Shown: piece by piece, positions 1 to 5,035 of the stretch
How the letters are laid out: the number at the start of each line of letters is the position of its first letter
How positions within the stretch are numbered: position 1 is the first letter of the stretch
Assembly (NCBI GenBank): GCA_018055865.1
Contig: JAGPGR010000161.1
Coordinates: 1-5,035 of the forward strand
Source: Paludibacteraceae bacterium
GTDB taxonomy: Bacteria > Bacteroidota > Bacteroidia > Bacteroidales > Paludibacteraceae
DNA length: 5,035 nt
Reading direction: 5' to 3'
Translations under genes and position numbers: made by a program
The notes under the pieces: generated by a model
The model's database searches: none
What the model was told of the DNA's origin: nothing
The model's input: only the letters and a program-made list of their open reading frames with translations

Positions 1-33
1 AAAAGAGTGCCAATCGGTGAGATGACACTCCTT
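1..33 (-). terminator. Second terminator-like hairpin at the left edge
   Basis: On the minus strand AAGGAGTGTCA (33-23) can pair with TGGCACTCTTT (12-2), with two G-U pairs and a 10-base loop. The last visible bases are T, and any further T-tract lies outside the window. As with the floA terminator, pairing is better on the minus strand than on the plus strand. No gene between it and the floA terminator is supported, so its client transcript is unknown. It could be a back-up terminator or part of a neighbouring element. Confidence 0.35.
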
Positions 34-69
34 ATTAAAACGCAATAGGTACTCATAAATCTATCCCTT

Positions 70-117
70 GCAAAGTTGCTCCCCAGCAGAGCTTTGCTCC
101 GTTTTGATTTACAAAAC
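70..117. repeat. Two adjacent small inverted repeats in the left non-coding region
   Basis: GCAAAG (70-75) pairs with CTTTGC (92-97), and inside it TGCT (77-80) pairs with AGCA (85-88) around CCCC, giving a nested hairpin. Next to it GTTTTG (101-106) pairs with CAAAAC (112-117) around a 5-base loop. On the minus strand a GGAG tetranucleotide (100-97) overlaps the foot of the first hairpin, an arrangement seen in REP-type elements, though it may be chance. These are visible structures with no assigned function. Confidence 0.35.
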
Positions 118-164
118 AAAAATAAAACTATAATCACAACTTGATCAATTAGTGTGAAATTATC

Positions 165-224
165 AGCCTACTTTTTGACCTATAGAAAGAAAGGTCTCGA
201 AAATAGCCTACTTTTTGACCTATA
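165..224. repeat. Two perfect 20-bp direct repeats, 40-bp period
   Basis: The sequence AGCCTACTTTTTGACCTATA occurs at 165-184 and again at 205-224, separated by exactly 20 unrelated bases. Identity stops sharply on both sides (c/t before, g/c after), so this is a repeated element and not a longer duplication. It lies in a non-coding region beyond the operon terminator. Two copies on the same face of the helix (40 bp is close to four turns) fit a site for a DNA-binding protein. Repeats of this kind also occur at the ends of some transposons, for example the IS21 family. Which of these applies cannot be decided here. Confidence 0.8.
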
Positions 225-272
225 CACCAAAAACTACCTTTAAAATTTAATTTGTAATCTTTTTTCAGACTA

Positions 273-295
273 TTTTTTCGAATGTTTCGAAAAAA
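273..295. repeat. 10-bp perfect inverted repeat next to the operon terminator
   Basis: TTTTTTCGAA (273-282) and TTCGAAAAAA (286-295) form a perfect inverted repeat with a 3-base centre. Its right arm is the same A-run that encodes the T-tract of the floA terminator on the minus strand. The arms are AT-rich apart from the CG at their core. It may simply be a second weak hairpin beyond the termination point; no protein-binding function can be claimed. Confidence 0.5.
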
Positions 296-320
296 AAAGA
301 GTGACACCTCTGCCACTCTT
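290..320 (-). terminator. Intrinsic terminator after floA
   Basis: Read on the minus strand, the arm AAGAGTGGCA (320-311) pairs with TGTCACTCTT (306-297) across the tetraloop GAGG. This gives a 10-bp stem with one G-U pair, followed at once by seven T (296-290). It lies 24 bases beyond the floA stop codon and closes the leftward operon. On the plus strand the G-U pair becomes a C-A mismatch and the following sequence is a weaker T-run, so leftward use is clearly favoured. Confidence 0.88.
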
Positions 321-344
321 CTCTCTTATTCGTACAAATTCTAA

Positions 345-1334
345 CTATTTTCCCTGTTTGGGAGGTTTTGTTTCTCCGGGTGCGGGTTTAGCAATGTTTT
401 CGCGCATGGAGGTATCGGCTTCTATGTTTTTCATGCGGTAGTAGTCCATGATGCCCAGGTTTCCTTCGCGGAATGCTTCGGCCATGGCTTTGGGCACTTC
501 GGCTTCGGCTTCGATTACCTTGGCGCGCATTTCCTGCGATTTGGCTTTCATTTCCTGTTCGGAGGCGATAGCCATTGCACGACGCTCTTCGGCTTTGGCC
601 TGTGCAATGTTTTTATCAGCTTCAGCCTGATCCATTTGCAACTGTGCACCGATATTTTTACCTATATCAATGTCGGCAATATCAATGGAAAGAATTTCAA
701 AAGCTGTTCCGGCATCCAGTCCTTTGCGGAGTACGAGTTTGGAGATGGAATCGGGATTTTCGAGCACACTTTTGTGCGAAACAGACGAGCCAATCGAGGA
801 TACAATCCCCTCGCCCACACGGGCCAGAATAGTTTCTTCGCCGGCTCCACCTACCAATTGCTTGATATTAGCTCGAACGGTTACGCGGGCTTTGGCAATG
901 AGCTGAATACCATCTTTGGCCACAGCTGCCACAGGTGGCGTATCAATCACTTTGGGATTAACCGACATCTGCACTGCCTGAAACACATCACGTCCGGCAA
1001 GGTCTATGGCTGTTGCCATTTTGAAATTCAGATCGATATTGGCTTTGGAGGCCGACACCAGCGAGTGAGTTACCCGCTCAATATGACCACCGGCCAGGTA
1101 GTGGGCTTCCAGACCGTCGCGCGAAACTTCGTTGCCCAAATCAGCTTTGTGAGCTTCGATCATACACTGCACAATGGTGCGTGGCGGTACCTTTCGGATT
1201 CGCATCAGAAAAAGCTGTAACAACGAGATGTTTACGCCTGAAACTTTGGCCGAAATCCAGAGCAGGAAAGGCACATAGTAAAAAAACATGAGTAAAAGCA
1301 CCGCTAATACTCCTAACAAAATAAGTTGAAACAT
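345..1334 (-). CDS. floA: Flotillin-like protein FloA
   Basis: This 329-residue protein is about the length of Bacillus subtilis FloA (YqfA) and matches it along its whole length from memory. An N-terminal hydrophobic segment (about residues 3-28, [24 protein letters not shown]) inserts in the membrane. A conserved core follows, with [12 protein letters not shown] (77-88), [22 protein letters not shown] (109-130), [24 protein letters not shown] (153-176) and [20 protein letters not shown] (211-230). Residues about 233-285 form an Ala/Glu/Lys-rich coiled coil ([20 protein letters not shown] and onward) that drives oligomerisation in this family. The last 15 residues are Pro/Lys-rich and poorly conserved. 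Known role: scaffold of functional membrane microdomains, affecting fluidity and the assembly of membrane complexes. It lies 62 bases after nfeD, its usual partner, and is the last gene before a strong terminator. The ATG at 1334 has A/T-rich sequence but no Shine-Dalgarno motif upstream. A second in-frame stop lies at 341-343. Confidence 0.97.
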   Translation of the reverse strand: MFQLILLGVLAVLLLMFFYYVPFLLWISAKVSGVNISLLQLFLMRIRKVPPRTIVQCMIEAHKADLGNEVSRDGLEAHYLAGGHIERVTHSLVSASKANIDLNFKMATAIDLAGRDVFQAVQMSVNPKVIDTPPVAAVAKDGIQLIAKARVTVRANIKQLVGGAGEETILARVGEGIVSSIGSSVSHKSVLENPDSISKLVLRKGLDAGTAFEILSIDIADIDIGKNIGAQLQMDQAEADKNIAQAKAEERRAMAIASEQEMKAKSQEMRAKVIEAEAEVPKAMAEAFREGNLGIMDYYRMKNIEADTSMRENIAKPAPGETKPPKQGK

Positions 1335-1396
1335 AATAGTATTGTTTTAGTTGATAGAATATTTTTTTTAATTGTTTGAAGCCTGTTCACTGCTCT

Positions 1397-1876
1397 CTAC
1401 TGAGTGCTTGCTACTGCTTTCTCCACCAGTACATTGGTATTATACACTTCCAATACTACCACCTGTTCATTCTGGTCGATAAATTCATCGCTTGTTTTGG
1501 CTTCCATGATGAGTCCGTTTACCCTGATTTTTCCCATCGGTGCCAGGCGTGAAATCGTAACTCCGTGGTCGCCCACTTTTATGAATTCCTCATCGATTTT
1601 ATCCACCTTACCGGTGATATTGGTTTTCAGCGACATTTTTTCCAGCGCACGCGATCTCAAAAAAGCCCAAACTGAAAATCCGGTAAGTGCTATGCTGCCA
1701 ACGAGTGTAATATTTCCGGCAACGGCTCCGAGATGCGAGTAAGCATACCAAACGGAAACAACCATCAGAACTATTCCGGCACCACCGGCCACTGAGACTC
1801 CTGGAATCAGGAAAAATTCAATCAGAAGAAATATAATGGCAAGCAAGAGAAGCGCAATAACAATCAGTATGTCCAT
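1397..1876 (-). CDS. NfeD-family membrane protein, short form
   Basis: This 159-residue protein has three predicted membrane helices (about residues 3-23, 29-47 and 53-73) followed by a soluble beta-rich domain (about 85-155) of the NfeD C-terminal OB-fold type. The family signature between helices 1 and 2, IEFFLIPGVSVAGGAGIVL, is clear. The soluble domain contains GDHGVTISRLAPMGKIRVNG and EQVVVLEVYNTNVLVEK, typical of NfeD. The long family members carry a ClpP-like serine protease domain at the N-terminus; that domain is absent, so this is the short type that usually accompanies a flotillin-like protein. The next gene downstream, after 62 bases, is floA, which matches the known pairing. The ATG at 1876 places the first helix at the very N-terminus. 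No Shine-Dalgarno sequence is visible. NfeD is thought to act with its flotillin or stomatin partner in the inner membrane; its biochemical role is not settled. Confidence 0.9.
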   Translation of the reverse strand: MDILIVIALLLLAIIFLLIEFFLIPGVSVAGGAGIVLMVVSVWYAYSHLGAVAGNITLVGSIALTGFSVWAFLRSRALEKMSLKTNITGKVDKIDEEFIKVGDHGVTISRLAPMGKIRVNGLIMEAKTSDEFIDQNEQVVVLEVYNTNVLVEKAVASTQ

Positions 1877-1928
1877 ATATGCTAATTTTTGGGCTTAAAG
1901 TTAATATTTATTTGTCACATTCCTACTT

Positions 1929-3326
1929 TCAACGCAAAGATTTTATTTCTTCGTTCCTCATTTCGTTGCCCAACTTAGCGATTTGAGGTTTGAGGGCTCT
2001 TATTCGGTATTCCAGGGTCAAAATCTTTTTGCCGGTTTCGGTCAGCTGTTCCTGGTTGGTCTGCACGACATACGCATTCCGGAGTTTTTCCAGTTCTTGT
2101 TGTGCGGCATCAGTCTCTTCCGTCAGTTTTTGCAGTTTAAAATACAGATTTCTGGCCACGTTGCTCTTAAATTCCACAACATCGGCATAAAAAGTAGTAT
2201 CATTGATATAAATCTTTCGGGCAGCCGGTGCTTCTTGATCCACTACATTTGGAGTGATTTTATTAAATTCACCATCCATTTCGTCTAATTGCCTGATTTG
2301 AGCTTTAGCAATCAACAATTCACTATTCTCAGGGCGAATAATTTTCTTTTCGGTATTGGGAATAAACTGATACACAGCCACTTTCCCTTCGGGCAAAAAA
2401 CGGTCGGAAGCAAACCAGCCCACACGGTGCAGTTCGTCCACCATCATCATGTAGTCGTTGAAAGGCGAATTGAATGGCATTCCAATATTTTCCGGCTTCA
2501 AAAACGTATTGTCTGACGTATTCAGCCGGGTTATAAATAGATCGTAACCGCCCATGGAAGCATCGCCGTCCGCAGCAAAATAAAGAGTAACACCGTCGAG
2601 CATCAAGAAAGGGTAATTCTCGTTGGCATCTGTATTCAGGTCATTTAAAGGTATTTTTTCGGCCCAGTCTTCCAGCAATTTGTATGCTGTGTAAAGGTCG
2701 GTTTGACCGTTAATAAGTTCCGAGAAATAGGTTCTGTCGCCCCGCTGCGTTGTATAACGGATGTTGTCAACAGCCCCGTTTTCGGTGAGCAACTGACGTT
2801 GTTCGAGTGTTCCCGATTCAGTCGGAAATTGAATTTTTTTCATAAAATCGGCTTTATCAACCACAATACTGTCAACGATTCTGACATCTTCTACCCGGTT
2901 CAGAAATCTGGCTCCGAGTTCGGCTTGTATCTGTTTTCTGGTGATTTTCGGAGTCAGTGTATCATTCAGCTGAGGTTTCAGCAAATAGGCCGAATAGGCT
3001 TCTGCGGCTTCTTCGAAGGCGTAATCATCGAAATACATTTCGCCCAGATAATAATTGCCGGCAGGATATTTATCTGCTGATTTCTTGAAAAATTCGATTG
3101 CCGTGGCTTTGTCATTCAACATGAATGCACTGTAGGCATACCTGTAGTTGTATAATGCTTCTTTGGGTTTTTTCTTCAACAGGCTTTTATAGGCTTCTGC
3201 AGCCTGTTGATAGTCACCCGATTCAAAATAGAGGTTGGCATCTGCCGGAGTTTGTGCAAAACTTGCTCCGCTGAATACGATCAACGCAATAAGCAGTGCC
3301 ATTTTTAATCGTTCTGTCGTTTTCAT
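1929..3326 (-). CDS. Secreted TPR/PD40 beta-propeller protein with C-terminal coiled coil
   Basis: This 465-residue protein begins with a signal peptide: a basic N-terminus (MKTTERLK), a hydrophobic core (MALLIALIVFSG) and a likely cleavage after ASFA-Q near residue 24. No lipobox cysteine is seen. Residues about 27-115 read as TPR helices (NLYFESGDYQQAAEAYKSLL, then two further units). Residues about 198-325 carry PD40/WD40-like blades, with the signature P-x-L-x-x-D-G-x-T-L-Y-F, the MGGYDLF motif at 258-264, and a related blade NSPFNDYMMMVDE...GWFASDR at 286-309. Residues about 390-460 are a charged coiled coil. Similar TPR-PD40 proteins in Bacteroidota often end in an OmpA peptidoglycan-binding domain; none is present here. 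The ATG at 3326 was chosen over a GTG one codon upstream. No Shine-Dalgarno sequence is visible. The gene starts 23 bases after the AsmA-like stop, so co-transcription is very likely. It is probably a periplasmic scaffold; no enzymatic motif was seen. Confidence 0.85.
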   Translation of the reverse strand: MKTTERLKMALLIALIVFSGASFAQTPADANLYFESGDYQQAAEAYKSLLKKKPKEALYNYRYAYSAFMLNDKATAIEFFKKSADKYPAGNYYLGEMYFDDYAFEEAAEAYSAYLLKPQLNDTLTPKITRKQIQAELGARFLNRVEDVRIVDSIVVDKADFMKKIQFPTESGTLEQRQLLTENGAVDNIRYTTQRGDRTYFSELINGQTDLYTAYKLLEDWAEKIPLNDLNTDANENYPFLMLDGVTLYFAADGDASMGGYDLFITRLNTSDNTFLKPENIGMPFNSPFNDYMMMVDELHRVGWFASDRFLPEGKVAVYQFIPNTEKKIIRPENSELLIAKAQIRQLDEMDGEFNKITPNVVDQEAPAARKIYINDTTFYADVVEFKSNVARNLYFKLQKLTEETDAAQQELEKLRNAYVVQTNQEQLTETGKKILTLEYRIRALKPQIAKLGNEMRNEEIKSLR

Positions 3327-3349
3327 CACTGATTTTATGCTGTTATTTT

Positions 3350-5035
3350 CTAAAATTCTGTCTTTTGATCCGCTCGTTTCAGCAGGTTGTCGGCTTCTGC
3401 TTTGGCTTTATTATTCAGGTTATCAGCTTGTTTTTTAGCTTGTTTCACAAGTTCCGCTGCTCCTTTTCTGGCCAATTCTTTGGCTATCGGGTTGGAAGCT
3501 TTGGCTACCAGGCTATCGCCGCGAACCTGCGCTTCGCGAATTAATCGCTCTCCCTGCAAGCGGGCTTGTTCGAGCAATACATCGGCTTTTTTCTGTGCTT
3601 CAAGCAATGCTTTTTCGCGTTCGGCACGTCCCTTGTCAAGCACCTGTGTTTTCACCGAATCCACTTTCTGCAGCGCTTTTTCTTTTTGCTCTTCCACCAG
3701 GGTATTCAACGTATTTTTCAGGTCAAGCTCGATTGTTGGTTTCACGAAAGTTCCGCCTATTTTGAATCCTACGCTCTGAAATCTGCCCAAATTCAGTTTG
3801 TCGGGCAGTTTCACAGTACCGACGTAAGCAATGGTTTGATCCAGTCCGGTGCTTCCTCCGAGATTCAGGGCGTAATCCTTCAATTGAAGACTGAACGGTT
3901 TGGTTTGCAGTCTTCCGTCTTTTATCTGGAACGCTAATGCAATGTCTTTCAGGCTAATGCCTTTTAGCTTATCCAGTTTCAGCGTATTTATAAGTTCATT
4001 CAGAGCTGTCACATCTTCTTTAAGTGTAACCGATTCGGCATTGAAATTGCCCTGACTCAACACAGACGTGAGCACCGGCATCATATTGCCCTGCAAAAGC
4101 GAACTAAGCGAAAGTTTCGTATTGAATTTGCCGGCAAGTTTCTCGAAAACCGGTACAAATTTTTGTAACGATGGTATTTGCCCGAACACATCGGCAAATG
4201 AAATTTGATTCAAATCGATGTCGAAATCCAGTGCTGGCTGTTCCGGATTTAGCGAACTGTATTTGCCCTTGAGAGCCATTTTGCCTCCAAAAGCATTCAC
4301 ATTCATTTTTTCGATATTCAATTCACCATTGGCAATTTTCAAATCCGCATTTGCCTCTTTTAAGTTCATTTTATTGTAAACCAATTCCTTGAAATTTCCG
4401 GCAAGAGCCAAATCCAGGTTTTTCGGGATTTTGATTACCTGCATGTACGATGAGTCATTTTCTTCCTCATCACTGCCCATAAAATCGGTAATATTCAGGT
4501 ACTTGGAACTTATATTGAAATCGCCTTTCAGTGTCATGTTCCGGAGCACGTAGGCCAGGTAGTTTTCCACTTTACCATCGGCACTCAGGTCGTTTCGGCC
4601 TATTTTCAGACTGATGCCGGTCAGGTTCAGATAGCGGTCGTTGAAAAGCAGATTTGCGTTGCTTACAGCCACATCCTGTCCTAAATCTTTCATTTTCAGC
4701 AGTACATCTTTCACGTTCGCAGTTCCGCCAAAGCGAAGACTTTCGTACCTGTGTTGCTCAACGTACGACATCTTTCCGGCTGCATTCACATCCATATCCA
4801 GCATTCCGTTCAACTCGGTACCTTTTTCAAGAGGATAAACATCTTTGACCATTGCAAGGTTCATTTTTCCCTGTGCTTTCACGTTAAAATCGGGGTCGGA
4901 AACAGGATTGACGATGCGAAGCTGCGAAGTGAACGGATTGCCTCCCATCCGGAAGTTAAATTTAGAAAGATCCACCGTTGTGTTGTCAAGCGAGCCTCCG
5001 GGGTTGGTAATGTGTCCGGCTATTTGAATATTATC
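3350..5035 (-). CDS. AsmA-family envelope protein, C-terminal part (start beyond right edge)
   Basis: The frame is open to the last base of the window, and the 561 visible residues end at a TAG stop. No start is chosen: the first start-like codon (GTG at 4975) is internal, because a sensible beta-rich sequence (DNIQIAGHITNPGGSLDNTT) precedes it. Most of the visible part (about residues 1-440) alternates short beta-strands with repeated 'lkgdfn', 'Gk...' and 'a.l.i..G.l' patterns, as in AsmA-like proteins. Around residues 360-410 there is an AsmA C-terminal-type segment (IKDGRLQTKPFSLQLKDYAL, then GGSTGLDQTIAYVGTVKLP). Residues about 445-560 form a long Lys/Glu/Ala-rich helical coiled coil. 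Known for the family: inner-membrane-anchored periplasmic proteins with a hydrophobic beta-groove, implicated in phospholipid transport to the outer membrane (TamB, YhdP and YdbH in E. coli). The N-terminal membrane anchor is not visible. The family call is fairly sure; the substrate is unknown. Confidence 0.82.
   Translation of the reverse strand, partial: DNIQIAGHITNPGGSLDNTTVDLSKFNFRMGGNPFTSQLRIVNPVSDPDFNVKAQGKMNLAMVKDVYPLEKGTELNGMLDMDVNAAGKMSYVEQHRYESLRFGGTANVKDVLLKMKDLGQDVAVSNANLLFNDRYLNLTGISLKIGRNDLSADGKVENYLAYVLRNMTLKGDFNISSKYLNITDFMGSDEEENDSSYMQVIKIPKNLDLALAGNFKELVYNKMNLKEANADLKIANGELNIEKMNVNAFGGKMALKGKYSSLNPEQPALDFDIDLNQISFADVFGQIPSLQKFVPVFEKLAGKFNTKLSLSSLLQGNMMPVLTSVLSQGNFNAESVTLKEDVTALNELINTLKLDKLKGISLKDIALAFQIKDGRLQTKPFSLQLKDYALNLGGSTGLDQTIAYVGTVKLPDKLNLGRFQSVGFKIGGTFVKPTIELDLKNTLNTLVEEQKEKALQKVDSVKTQVLDKGRAEREKALLEAQKKADVLLEQARLQGERLIREAQVRGDSLVAKASNPIAKELARKGAAELVKQAKKQADNLNNKAKAEADNLLKRADQKTEF

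Larger units (their letters stand above)
1..344. other. Non-coding, repeat-rich stretch downstream of the operon
   Basis: No convincing gene was found here on either strand. The stretch is AT-rich and contains, from left to right, a terminator-like hairpin, two small inverted repeats, the pair of 20-bp direct repeats, an inverted repeat and the floA terminator. A minus-strand frame stays open from 167 to the left edge, with an ATG at 56 giving only 18 visible codons. This is too little to call a gene. The density of repeats suggests a boundary between the operon and a neighbouring, possibly mobile, segment to the left. Confidence 0.6.

Noticed and set aside
104..134. Sigma-70-like promoter on the plus strand (TTGATT, then TATAAT after 19 bases)
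   Set aside because: The spacing is long, the region is AT-rich enough for this to arise by chance, Bacteroidota use a different consensus (TTTG and TAnnTTTG), and no rightward gene follows.
165..224. Possible minimal CRISPR array (two repeats, one spacer)
   Set aside because: The repeats and spacer are both only 20 bases, shorter than typical. There are only two copies, no palindromic character in the repeat, and no cas gene in the window.
636..1220. Long plus-strand open frame (194 codons) opposite floA
   Set aside because: It lies wholly within the well-conserved floA gene on the other strand. Its translation is rich in Cys, His, Phe and Gly, shows no domain pattern, and has no start context. 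It is a shadow of floA codon use.
1877..1928. Bacteroidota-type promoter before nfeD (TAACTTTA resembles TAnnTTTG on the minus strand)
   Set aside because: It differs from the -7 consensus at the last base, and no TTTG-like -33 element lies at the right distance. Not enough to call a promoter.
2703..3080. Plus-strand open frame (125 codons) opposite the TPR/PD40 gene
   Set aside because: It is antisense to a gene with clear domains, and its product shows no recognisable family or signal. Treated as a shadow frame, like the other plus-strand frames at 1404-1742, 1983-2288, 3387-3779 and 3566-3937.
4973..4975. GTG as the start codon of the AsmA-like gene
   Set aside because: The frame continues without a stop to the window edge, with family-like sequence upstream of this codon. 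The protein would also lack any signal or membrane anchor if it began here.

Overview
The window looks like chromosomal DNA from a Bacteroidota bacterium, most likely of the order Bacteroidales. Four observations support this: a TPR-plus-PD40 periplasmic protein of a type common in that phylum, no recognisable Shine-Dalgarno sequence before any visible start (upstream sequences are A/T-rich instead), AT-rich spacers between moderately GC-rich genes, and a large AsmA-like protein with a long C-terminal coiled coil. A genus cannot be assigned from the sequence alone.

Layout. All four genes lie on the minus strand and are read from right to left. (1) 5035-3350: C-terminal part of a large AsmA-family envelope protein whose start lies beyond the right edge. 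(2) 3326-1929: a secreted protein with TPR repeats, a PD40-type beta-propeller segment and a C-terminal coiled coil. (3) 1876-1397: a short NfeD-family membrane protein. (4) 1334-345: the flotillin-like protein FloA. The gaps between genes are 23, 52 and 62 bases. No internal terminator is visible, and a strong intrinsic terminator (290-320) sits 24 bases after the floA stop codon. The simplest reading is one transcript, although a separate promoter before nfeD or floA cannot be excluded.

How the genes may work together. NfeD and FloA are an established pair: FloA scaffolds membrane microdomains and NfeD is its membrane partner. The two upstream genes also act at the envelope. AsmA-like proteins are implicated in moving phospholipids between the inner and outer membranes, and the TPR/PD40 protein is probably a periplasmic or lipid-facing scaffold. 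A shared role in envelope lipid organisation is an inference from gene order, not shown by the sequence.

The left 344 bases carry no convincing gene. They hold the operon terminator, a pair of perfect 20-bp direct repeats with an exact 40-bp period, several inverted repeats, and a second terminator-like hairpin at the extreme left edge. This is the least explained part of the window; a remnant or end of a mobile element is one possible explanation. I see no clear evidence of a wholly new system. The genes belong to recognisable families, and the novelty, if any, lies in the operon linkage and the left-end repeats.
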